Part shown: positions 23,748 to 31,159 of the stretch, one piece after another
Layout: the number at the start of each line of letters is the position of its first letter
Position numbering within the stretch: position 1 is the first letter of the stretch
NCBI RefSeq assembly: GCF_000224085.1
Contig: NC_015945.1
Location: 1,933,501-1,997,500 of the forward strand
Source: Allomuricauda ruestringensis DSM 13258
GTDB lineage: Bacteria > Bacteroidota > Bacteroidia > Flavobacteriales > Flavobacteriaceae
DNA length: 64,000 nt
Reading direction: 5' to 3'
Notes under the pieces: generated by a model
Seen by the model: the letters and a program-made list of their open reading frames with translations, nothing else
What the model was told of the DNA's origin: nothing
Database searches by the model: none
Made by a program: the position numbers and the translations under genes

Positions 23748-24716
23748 TTAAGCAATTTTCTTCTTTTGGTTTTCCCAGATGAGTGCAGCGGCGCCGCAAA
23801 TAGCCGCTGTTTTTCCCTCCATGCTGGAGTGTAGGAGCTTTACCTTTCCCTTGTACACATCTAAAAGGAACCCGTTAAAGTATTTTTCCAAAGGGGTCAT
23901 GATCCACTTGCCGCTATTGGTGAGCCCACCCATTAAAATAAATGCTTCAGGTTGGGTAAATGCCGTAAAGTTGGCCAATGCCTGTGCCATAATTCGGGCT
24001 GTATAGTCAAAAGCTTTAAGAGCAATTTCGTCCCCTTCTTCCGCGGCTTGGGTAATGTCCTCCCCATGGAGGTCGTTATAGGCGATGTTTCTAAACCTGC
24101 TATCCACCATATATTTGCTCTGCATATACATAACAGTTCGCTTTAATCCGGTAGCGGATACATAAGCCTCCAACCCTCCTTTTACGCCAAGTCCGGTCAA
24201 CCTGCCATCTCCCATGGTCATGTCCACATGGCCCAATTCGCCTGCGAATCCGTCATATCCATCTATAAGTTGACCATTGGCCACTATTCCGGCGCCAAAA
24301 CCTGTACCTAGTGTAATTACAATAAAATCGGTCATGTTTTTAGCACCTCCAAAGAGCATTTCGCCCAATGCGGCAGCACTGGCGTCGTTCATTATGCGAA
24401 TGGGCATGTCCATTCTTTGCTTAAGGAGTTTAACCAAAGGAACACTGCCTTTCCACACTAAATTACTGGCATTTTCTATGGTTCCATTTTTACTGGAAGC
24501 ATTAGGGGCGCCGATACCGCAACCTATTACATTGGCATGCTCTCCAAACTGTGCCAAAAGCTCATCGGAAGTAGATTTTATTTTATCAAGATAAGCATCC
24601 AAGTTTGGGAATTCCTTGGTTCTAAAAAAAGTTTTTTCGTGGCATTTACCAGTTTCATCAACCAATCCAATTTTGGTTTTGGTTCCTCCAATATCTATTC
24701 CGATTACTAAATCCAT
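23748..24716 (-). CDS. ROK-family sugar kinase, glucokinase-like, lacking the zinc-site cysteines
   Basis: A 322-residue ROK protein (from the ATG at 24716; an upstream GTG at 24728 would add four residues). The ATP-binding loop 'GIDIGGTKTKIG' opens the protein, the catalytic Asp lies in 'MNDASAAALGE', and 'LGTGFGAG' and 'GELGH' are present. After GELGH the family normally has a CxCGxxGC zinc site; here the segment reads 'GRLTGLGVKGGLEAYVS', with all three expected cysteines replaced. It probably phosphorylates glucose or a related hexose. It is a single gene. Its promoter shows a -7 element TATATTTA but no FNR-type palindrome at the shared spacing. Confidence 0.85.
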   Translation of the reverse strand: MDLVIGIDIGGTKTKIGLVDETGKCHEKTFFRTKEFPNLDAYLDKIKSTSDELLAQFGEHANVIGCGIGAPNASSKNGTIENASNLVWKGSVPLVKLLKQRMDMPIRIMNDASAAALGEMLFGGAKNMTDFIVITLGTGFGAGIVANGQLIDGYDGFAGELGHVDMTMGDGRLTGLGVKGGLEAYVSATGLKRTVMYMQSKYMVDSRFRNIAYNDLHGEDITQAAEEGDEIALKAFDYTARIMAQALANFTAFTQPEAFILMGGLTNSGKWIMTPLEKYFNGFLLDVYKGKVKLLHSSMEGKTAAICGAAALIWENQKKKIA

Positions 24717-24835
24717 ATTTAAAGTCACATTATTTTACGGCTTTTAAATATAACTATTATGAAGGCAATAAAATAACCTCCTTGACTTTTATGACCGCTG
24801 ATTTTTTGCTAATATCATGGAAAAGTTGAAAACCC

Positions 24836-24878
24836 TGACTTCTGTCATGTTTTAGATCATGGAGCGGTTCTACTTTTG
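24836..24878 (+). promoter_or_regulatory. FNR-type class II promoter of usp3-pfkA
   Basis: CTGAC-TTCT-GTCAT (core 24836-24847), 23 bp, then the perfect -7 element TACTTTTG (24871-24878), 34 bp before the ATG at 24913. The promoter lies inside any coding frame started at 24859, which argues for the later start. Confidence 0.75.
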
Positions 24879-24912
24879 GATACAAGAATTGAAATCAATA
24901 AATAAAATAGGT

Positions 24913-25704
24913 ATGAGCAGTTTAAATAAAATATTAATTCCGTTTGATTTTTCCGAGGCATCAGTAAATGCCTTGGAGTATGTGGTCAATTTTGTGGGTA
25001 CAGAGAGAGCTATAAATATCTTGGGCCTTTATGTAGGCGTTATGCCCATTAGTGAATCCGATAGTGAAAAATTAAAAAGAGATTTTTCCAAATTATTGGA
25101 TTCTTTCAATGTAAAATTGAAAGTGGACCCTGAATTCACTACCGATACGGGTGAAGTAATCAGCACTATTCTTTCCGCCCAAGAAAAGAGCAATGCAGAT
25201 TTGATCATGATGGGCACTATGGGCGATAAAATTACGGATGAAGCCATTACCAACACATCGAAATTGGTGTTGGAGGCCAATTGCCCGGTAATATCAATTC
25301 CTTATGGAACCGCCATTAAAGAACCTAAAAACATTGCCTTGGTAATGGGGGGCGAAAAAATTGATGACAAGAACGTCTTGGGAACACTATTGGACATTGC
25401 CAGAGCATTTGATGCCCGTATCCATGTGCTTACCATTTATAAGGATTCCGTTTATGATGAAGAAGCCATCAAAGAATCCAATGAAAATTTGTTGGAATAC
25501 TATTTGGAGCACTTTTATGCCGACCACACCTTCACTAAAAATGAAGATGTGGAACAAGGTATTTTGGACTACATCAACGAAAAAAGCATTGATCTGTTAA
25601 CCATATTGCCCCGGAACCATAACGAAAAAAGTATACCTTCGGAAGGGAGATTGACAAAATTGCTGACCCTGCACTCCGAGATACCGGTATTGGCCTTGGA
25701 TTAA
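24913..25704 (+). CDS. Universal stress protein, tandem USP-like domains (usp3)
   Basis: A 263-residue protein of two USP-like domains ('NKILIPFDFSEASVNAL' at the start). Neither half keeps the G-x2-G-x9-GS nucleotide signature: the first has 'GTMGDKITDEAITNTS' and the second 'PRNHNEKSIPSEGR'. It therefore probably does not bind ATP in the usual way. An upstream in-frame ATG at 24859 exists, but the -7 element lies inside it, so the ATG at 24913 is chosen. It is the first gene of a transcript that continues into 6-phosphofructokinase 79 bp downstream. Confidence 0.85.
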   Translation: MSSLNKILIPFDFSEASVNALEYVVNFVGTERAINILGLYVGVMPISESDSEKLKRDFSKLLDSFNVKLKVDPEFTTDTGEVISTILSAQEKSNADLIMMGTMGDKITDEAITNTSKLVLEANCPVISIPYGTAIKEPKNIALVMGGEKIDDKNVLGTLLDIARAFDARIHVLTIYKDSVYDEEAIKESNENLLEYYLEHFYADHTFTKNEDVEQGILDYINEKSIDLLTILPRNHNEKSIPSEGRLTKLLTLHSEIPVLALD

Positions 25705-25783
25705 ATCTTTACCTTTGAAGATGCTGTCGCTGCCGATAGATTCGCACCACAGTTTGTCCGAACATCTTTAAGATTCAATAAAA

Positions 25784-27103
25784 GTGAACGATAAAAATAG
25801 ATTTTCCATAGAAAGCTTGGGGGCGTCTCAGTATACGTCGCCGCTTCAGCTTAGTACCGTTAAGGGAGACCACATATTCAGCTTTGTAAGTGAGTCGGAT
25901 AGGTTGGTGTTCGACCCCTCCATACAATATTACAATCAATGTTTAAATGATGGGGAGGCACCTATTTGTATGGAAAAAGCAGGTCCAAGACAAAACATCT
26001 TTTTTGATGCCAAAAACACTACTGCGGCAATAGTCACCTGTGGCGGTCTTTGCCCAGGAATCAACAATGTGATTCGTGGATTGGTAATGGCCCTGCACTA
26101 TTTTTATGGGATCAAAAAAATTATTGGGATCCCCTATGGTTATGAAGGCCTAAATCCTGAAAAAGGACATGATTTCGTAGAATTGACACCGGACAAGGTA
26201 AAGGACATCCATCAATTTGGGGGTACTTTTTTAGGTTCGTCCAGAGGCGAGCAAGATGTGTCTGTAATGGTGGACACCCTTGAAAATAACCGTGTGGATA
26301 TGTTATTTGCCATTGGTGGAGATGGAACTTTGAAGGGGGTAAATGCCATTGGTGAGGAAATTGCCAAAAGAAATGGGAAAATCAGTGTAGTGGGAATTCC
26401 AAAGACCATAGACAACGATATTGATCTTATTGACGAATCCTTTGGCTTTCAGACCGCTTTTGACGTAGCAAGTCCCATTTTACGCGATGCCCATAATGAA
26501 GCAACAGGAGCTTATAATGGTATCTCCATTATTAAATTAATGGGTAGGGATAGTGGTTTTATTGCTGCTTCGGCCGCTTTGGCCATGCCCGTCGTTAATT
26601 TTGTACTGATTCCCGAAATGGATTTTTCCCTTGAGGGTGAAGAAGGCTTCTTAAAAGTTTTGGAAAAGCGTCTACAAGAAAAAAAACATGCCGTTATTGT
26701 GGTGGCAGAAGGTGCGGGACAACAACTTTTTAAAGACAGAAAGATGGTAAAGGATGCATCGGGCAATGTACAGCACGAGGATATTGGTGTTTTCCTAAAG
26801 GAAAAAATTATAGAATACTTTAAAGAAAAAAGGCCAGTGACCATTAAGTACATCGACCCTAGCTATATTGTGCGGTGTGCCCCGGCCAACTCCAGCGATA
26901 GTGTTTATTGCAGTGGATTGGCTTATCATGCCGTACACGGAGCAATGGCCGGAAAGACCAAGTTTGTTGCCAGTAGGATAAACAATCGTTATGTGTATTT
27001 GCCTGTTGACGAAGTCACTAAAAAGAGAAAGAAAATTGATTTGGAAGGCGAGTTCTGGTTCTCTGTACTGCAAAGCACAGGTCAGCCGTTTTTCTTGGGA
27101 TAA
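25784..27103 (+). CDS. pfkA: 6-phosphofructokinase, long (group III-like) form
   Basis: A 439-residue phosphofructokinase catalysing the committed step of glycolysis. It is longer than the 320-residue bacterial PfkA because of an N-terminal extension of about 80 residues. Key motifs are 'GGLCPGINNVIRG' (87-99), GGDGT (178-182) and PKTIDND (206-212). The Gly after GGD points to ATP as donor, where PPi enzymes have Asp. The Lys of PKTIDND is shared with PPi enzymes and with plant and trypanosome ATP enzymes. The start is GTG at 25784. It is 79 bp behind usp3 and probably co-transcribed from the FNR-type promoter, which would raise glycolysis when oxygen is low. Confidence 0.9.
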   Translation: MNDKNRFSIESLGASQYTSPLQLSTVKGDHIFSFVSESDRLVFDPSIQYYNQCLNDGEAPICMEKAGPRQNIFFDAKNTTAAIVTCGGLCPGINNVIRGLVMALHYFYGIKKIIGIPYGYEGLNPEKGHDFVELTPDKVKDIHQFGGTFLGSSRGEQDVSVMVDTLENNRVDMLFAIGGDGTLKGVNAIGEEIAKRNGKISVVGIPKTIDNDIDLIDESFGFQTAFDVASPILRDAHNEATGAYNGISIIKLMGRDSGFIAASAALAMPVVNFVLIPEMDFSLEGEEGFLKVLEKRLQEKKHAVIVVAEGAGQQLFKDRKMVKDASGNVQHEDIGVFLKEKIIEYFKEKRPVTIKYIDPSYIVRCAPANSSDSVYCSGLAYHAVHGAMAGKTKFVASRINNRYVYLPVDEVTKKRKKIDLEGEFWFSVLQSTGQPFFLG

Positions 27104-27118
27104 GAACCGGTTTTTAAC

Positions 27119-27161
27119 TGACAATTATCATTAAATTTTATCTATAGTAGTCATAGATTTG
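27119..27161 (+). promoter_or_regulatory. FNR-type class II promoter of hpf
   Basis: CTGAC-AATT-ATCAT (core 27119-27130), 23 bp, then the perfect -7 element TAGATTTG (27154-27161), 21 bp before the ATG at 27183. Confidence 0.75.
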
Positions 27162-27182
27162 AATACAATCAAAACAGTAATC

Positions 27183-27482
27183 ATGGAAGTACACGTTCAA
27201 TATCAAAAGATGAAGACCAGTGAGTCGTTGACCCAATTATTAATAAAAAAACTGGAAAGTTTGGAACAAAAATACAGTTGGTTGATCAAGGCCAATGTAT
27301 TGTTTAAAACTGAAAATGATAAAACTGGAGAAGGCAAGATCTGTGAAATTGAGCTGAGTGCTCCGGGACCGAGAATATTTGCCAAATCCGATACCGACGA
27401 TTTTGAAAAATCCATGTCCCAAACCGTTGAGGATTTGAGAAGACAGCTTGAAAAAAGGCAAGCTACGTTCGATACCCGTTAA
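27183..27482 (+). CDS. hpf: Ribosome hibernation promoting factor (HPF/RaiA family, short form)
   Basis: A 99-residue protein with the beta-alpha-beta fold pattern of sigma-54 modulation/HPF proteins: 'MEVHVQYQKMKTSESLTQLL' at the start, a central 'GEGKICEIELSAPGPRIFAK' and the helix 'DDFEKSMSQTVEDLRRQLEK'. It binds the 30S decoding centre and silences idle ribosomes. It is the short form without the C-terminal dimerisation domain. The ATG at 27183 is chosen because an earlier in-frame start at 27159 falls inside the -7 element. The FNR-type promoter suggests ribosomes are put to rest when oxygen falls. Confidence 0.85.
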   Translation: MEVHVQYQKMKTSESLTQLLIKKLESLEQKYSWLIKANVLFKTENDKTGEGKICEIELSAPGPRIFAKSDTDDFEKSMSQTVEDLRRQLEKRQATFDTR

Positions 27483-27530
27483 TAGAAATTAAGATCTTTG
27501 TAGCGTACAGATCTTTTAAAAAACACTGTG

Positions 27531-28157
27531 ATGAAACTTAAATTAATCGGCATCAGTTTACTGCTCCTTATGGGATGCTCTTCAACTAGATTGGTGAGTA
27601 CTTGGAAAAATCCCGATATAGTGCTATTTGATGCATATCAAGTGCTGGTAGTGGGCATGGTGCAGGACGATAGCGCCCGAATGGAGTTTGAATCCAGGTT
27701 TGCCGATGCTTTAAAAGATCAAGGAGTGGATGCTATGCGCAGTATTGATCTTTTTGATGTGGAATTCACCTCTTCCCAAAGATCTGAACAGGAATTGGAG
27801 GAAGTGGAACAACAGTTGCTGGACAAAGGGTTCGATGCTATTTTGTTTACCAAGGTCGTAGGCACAGAAAACCGAAGAACATTTAGGGAACACATTAACG
27901 AAGTGGATAAAATGCTTATGAGGTTCAGTACGGATTATTTGGAACATCAAGAAATTTACTACGATCCCGAATACTACGATACTTTTAACATATACCATGC
28001 AGAAACCTCCCTATACTGTATATGTGTTGGAAAGGAGATAGAGCTTGTTTGGAGGGGCGAAGTGGACGTTACGGAGCCAACGAATGTCGATAAGGCCATA
28101 GGTTCCTACGTTAAGTTGGTAACCAAATCAATGGGAGAAGAAGACGTGATTTTTTAA
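27531..28157 (+). CDS. Putative lipoprotein of unknown function
   Basis: A 208-residue exported protein with a lipoprotein signal peptide: hydrophobic residues 5-14, then the lipobox 'LMGC' with C16 as the lipidated cysteine, so it is probably anchored in the outer or inner membrane facing the periplasm. I recognise no catalytic motif. A GTG one codon earlier (27528) is also possible. It starts 48 bp behind hpf; a weak AAGATCT/AGATCTT inverted repeat (27491-27515) lies in the gap, so read-through from the hpf promoter is possible but unsure. Its last bases overlap the end of a small convergent gene. Confidence 0.75.
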   Translation: MKLKLIGISLLLLMGCSSTRLVSTWKNPDIVLFDAYQVLVVGMVQDDSARMEFESRFADALKDQGVDAMRSIDLFDVEFTSSQRSEQELEEVEQQLLDKGFDAILFTKVVGTENRRTFREHINEVDKMLMRFSTDYLEHQEIYYDPEYYDTFNIYHAETSLYCICVGKEIELVWRGEVDVTEPTNVDKAIGSYVKLVTKSMGEEDVIF

Positions 28158-28303
28158 GAGGATAGTCCTATTGCCTCCAAAATTCCCAAAAAGTCCAACG
28201 CAATCAAAACGGGTATTGCAATCAATATTACGATCAATACAAAGACCATGATTCGTAAAAAACCGACTATAAGTCTGTTTCCAAAGCTAATTTCATCTGC
28301 CAT
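28154..28303 (-). CDS. Small membrane protein, 49 residues
   Basis: A complete ATG-to-TAA frame of 50 codons on the minus strand. It begins 'MADEISFGNRLIVGFLRI', then has a continuous hydrophobic stretch (about residues 11-47, 'FVLIVILIAIPVLIALDFLG'), and ends 'GLSS'. One long or two short membrane helices are likely. Codon use looks natural and no other gene explains this gap. Its stop codon overlaps the last bases of the convergent lipoprotein gene. It lies 105 bp downstream of the sugar porter gene on the same strand. No family is recognised. Confidence 0.5.
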   Translation of the reverse strand: MADEISFGNRLIVGFLRIMVFVLIVILIAIPVLIALDFLGILEAIGLSS

Positions 28304-28408
28304 AATAGTGTAATTTCCATCAATTTAAGGAATTATTTGCGTATTTCCTTTATTGGATGGCTCACTATTCGATTAAAGGATTGTTTTTTGCCGTATGCTG
28401 TAAACCAA

Positions 28409-29800
28409 TCAATTGGACTTTTGTTTCTTTCGACTGAGCAGTTTTCCCAACTCCTCCAAAGAGATTCCCTTGGTCTCTGGCATCATAAAAATCACCCATA
28501 ATAATTGGAGTACCATCATAACCGCAAAAAAGATAAAGATAGGCCATGGGTTATCTTTAAAAATTCCTATTTCAGCATCTAAAAAAGTAGGGGTGAGCAA
28601 GGTAATCAAAGCAGCGAATACCCAGTGCGTTCCAGTACCCCACGATTGCCCGTAAGACCGGACCTTGTTCGGGAAAATTTCCGAAATAAACACCCAGATC
28701 ACGGCACCTTGCCCCACGGCATGGGAGGCAATAAAAATCAAAATAAAAGTGAGCAACAGCACGGAACTGGCGCCTGAATAGAAACACCAGCCCACCATGG
28801 CCAAACTCACAATATAGCCGATGGAACCGATGTACATTAATTGCTTTCGTCCCAATTTATCGATCAGGGAAATGCCTACAAAGGTGAATATCAAGTTAAT
28901 GATACCGATGGATATGGAACTAAAGAGCGATTCACCCGAAGCGAGACCTGCCCGTTCCAAGATTTCAGGGGCGTAGTACAGCACAAAATTGATTCCCGAA
29001 AGTTGATTGAAAAAAGCAATCAAAAAAGCTAGGGCCAGCGGTTTGTTGTACTTTCCAGAGAACAAACTTTCCTTTTGTTTTTCCGTGGTTTCCACTAAGG
29101 CAACTTTAATTTGCTCCAGATGGATGGAGGCCTTGTCTTTTGCAATGCCCAATAAAGTAATGGATTCAATGACCACAGCGTCTGCTCGGTCCTTCAACAA
29201 CAACCATCGTGGGCTGTTCGGTATCTTGAACACCATAAAGGTGTAGATCAAAGCGGGAAGCCCTTCAATACCCAACATCCATCGCCAAGCAATGCTTTCA
29301 TCAAAAATGATCCCGATAAAATAATTGGATATAAAGGCGATCAAAATTCCAAAAACAATATTGAACTGGTACATGGCCGTTAACCTACCACGTGTTTGGG
29401 CAGTGGAAATCTCAGAGATATAAACCGGTGCGGCCACCGATGAGGCACCTACGCCAATACCCCCAATAAACCTAAAGAGTGAAAAACTATAGGGTTCGGG
29501 AGCAAAGGCCGAACCCATCGCCGATGCAAAATAGAGTACACCTATCCAGAACAAGGTCTTTTTTCTTCCCAAACGGTCGGTTGGAATACCTCCAAAAAGT
29601 GAACCCAGAACGGTTCCCCAAAGTGCCATGGACATTATGAAGATACCGTGGAAAGTGAAAATGGAATCGCCCAAAAACCAGTTGGTGTCCCATATTTCTT
29701 TTATGGGCTGATTTGCACCGGAAATAACAACGGTATCAAACCCAAATAAAAAGCCCGCTAGGGCCGCCGTCAATGAAATTCTGAAAATACGCTTGTCCAT
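28409..29800 (-). CDS. MFS sugar porter
   Basis: A 463-residue inner-membrane transporter with about 12 hydrophobic segments. Sugar-porter signatures are visible: 'FGFDTVVISGA' in helix 1, 'GRKKT' in the 2-3 loop, 'VYISEIS' after helix 4, 'PNSPRWLLL' before the central loop, 'NQLSGINFVLYYAPEI' in helix 7, 'LIDKLGRK', and 'PETKG' after helix 12. It probably imports a hexose or pentose with protons; the sugar is not deducible. It follows the Kdo transferase gene by 34 bp on the same strand and may share its transcript. Confidence 0.92.
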   Translation of the reverse strand: MDKRIFRISLTAALAGFLFGFDTVVISGANQPIKEIWDTNWFLGDSIFTFHGIFIMSMALWGTVLGSLFGGIPTDRLGRKKTLFWIGVLYFASAMGSAFAPEPYSFSLFRFIGGIGVGASSVAAPVYISEISTAQTRGRLTAMYQFNIVFGILIAFISNYFIGIIFDESIAWRWMLGIEGLPALIYTFMVFKIPNSPRWLLLKDRADAVVIESITLLGIAKDKASIHLEQIKVALVETTEKQKESLFSGKYNKPLALAFLIAFFNQLSGINFVLYYAPEILERAGLASGESLFSSISIGIINLIFTFVGISLIDKLGRKQLMYIGSIGYIVSLAMVGWCFYSGASSVLLLTFILIFIASHAVGQGAVIWVFISEIFPNKVRSYGQSWGTGTHWVFAALITLLTPTFLDAEIGIFKDNPWPIFIFFAVMMVLQLLWVIFMMPETKGISLEELGKLLSRKKQKSN

Positions 29801-29834
29801 ATAAAAGGTGAATTTTGCTAAAGCTAACCAAAAT

Positions 29835-31079
29835 TTACATAATCTTGGAAATGTGTTTCATAATCAAATCGGCAGCACCTCTGTTAGAATTGATGTAATT
29901 GGAGTTGATTGCTCCTATATTTTTAATGGAAATAGGGTTGTTCAAAAGGTCGTCCACCAAATTGTCAAAACTATCTTTACTCGAAATGGGTAGGATGCCA
30001 CCTTCATTAACGAGGTCCTCTGCTTCCTTGAATCCTTCAAATTGTGGTCCAATAATAATGGGGATTCCAAAAACCGCAGGTTCCATGGTGTTGTGCAGTC
30101 CCGTGGCAAAACCACCCCCTACGTAGGCGATATTGGCATAACTGTATATTTTGGTCAACAAGCCAATGGTGTCCACCACAAGTACATCGAACTCCTTTAA
30201 ATTTTGATTGCCTATCGTGGAATAAAGTACCGTTCTTTTTTGAAGGGCCGAGGTGATTTTCTCAATATGGGCAGGTTTTATTTCATGAGGGGCGATTACA
30301 AATTTCACCTTTTCTTTGCTGTTATTGATGTAGTTGATGAGTATCTCTTCATCTTCGAGCCATGTACTGCCCGCTACCATGCACAGTTGGTTGTTTTTGA
30401 AACGGTCCATGAATTCCAATTGATTGTTGCGTTCCAAAATTTTTGAAACTCGGTCCAAACGAGTATCCCCACTAATACTGATATTTGTAAATCTGATGGA
30501 TTCCAACAGCTTTTTGGAGTTTTCATCTTGAACGAAATAATGGTCGAATTTCCCGAGGCTCTTTCGCATAAATCCACCATAAGGCTTAAAATAAATCTGC
30601 CTACTGGAAAAAATAGCCGATACCAAAATAGTGGGAATGCCCCTTTTTTTAAGGTGATAAAGATAATTGGGCCAAACCTCGTACTTTACAAAAATGGCCA
30701 ACTCTGGATTCACAAGGTTTAAAAATCGCTTTGCCTTGTAATTGCTGTCCATGGGTAAATACACCACCAGATCGGCAACCGATGAATTCTTTTTCACCTC
30801 ATAACCAGAAGGAGAAAAAAAGCTTAGGACCAGTTTGTGCTCGGGATATTTGGAACGTAATCTTTCTAAAATAGGCAGCCCTTGTTCAAATTCGCCCAAG
30901 GAAGCCACATGCATCCAAACGGTTTTACTGTTCAGTGGGAGCTGTTCCTTCAATAAGGGAAAGGCTTTCTGCCGACCTTGAACGAACAATTTAATCTTCG
31001 CGTTAAAAAGTGCAATTACTTTAAGGCCAAGCCAAGCTATGTTGATCAGTATGTTGTAAAGAAAACGCAAGGACATCAT
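29835..31079 (-). CDS. waaA: 3-deoxy-D-manno-octulosonic acid (Kdo) transferase
   Basis: A 414-residue GT-B glycosyltransferase that adds Kdo to lipid A at the cytoplasmic face of the inner membrane, starting the lipopolysaccharide core. It has an N-terminal membrane anchor (about 4-25), the family segments 'VWMHVASLGEFEQGLPI' and 'VKYEVWPNYLYHLKKRGIP', and a C-terminal donor site with 'YVGGGFATGLHNTMEPAVFG'. Length is normal. It is divergent from the DegT aminotransferase gene, with 80 bp between them. Confidence 0.92.
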   Translation of the reverse strand: MMSLRFLYNILINIAWLGLKVIALFNAKIKLFVQGRQKAFPLLKEQLPLNSKTVWMHVASLGEFEQGLPILERLRSKYPEHKLVLSFFSPSGYEVKKNSSVADLVVYLPMDSNYKAKRFLNLVNPELAIFVKYEVWPNYLYHLKKRGIPTILVSAIFSSRQIYFKPYGGFMRKSLGKFDHYFVQDENSKKLLESIRFTNISISGDTRLDRVSKILERNNQLEFMDRFKNNQLCMVAGSTWLEDEEILINYINNSKEKVKFVIAPHEIKPAHIEKITSALQKRTVLYSTIGNQNLKEFDVLVVDTIGLLTKIYSYANIAYVGGGFATGLHNTMEPAVFGIPIIIGPQFEGFKEAEDLVNEGGILPISSKDSFDNLVDDLLNNPISIKNIGAINSNYINSNRGAADLIMKHISKIM

Positions 31080-31159
31080 TTTTCGCTAAAATACATTCTT
31101 TCGGTCAGAGACCATTATAGCATCTTAATTTCTTAATTTTGATCTATTAATTTATTTGG

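Noticed and set aside
24859..24912. Earlier ATG that would lengthen usp3 by 18 residues
   Set aside because: The -7 element TACTTTTG lies at 24871-24878, inside this extension, and USP homology starts at 24913.
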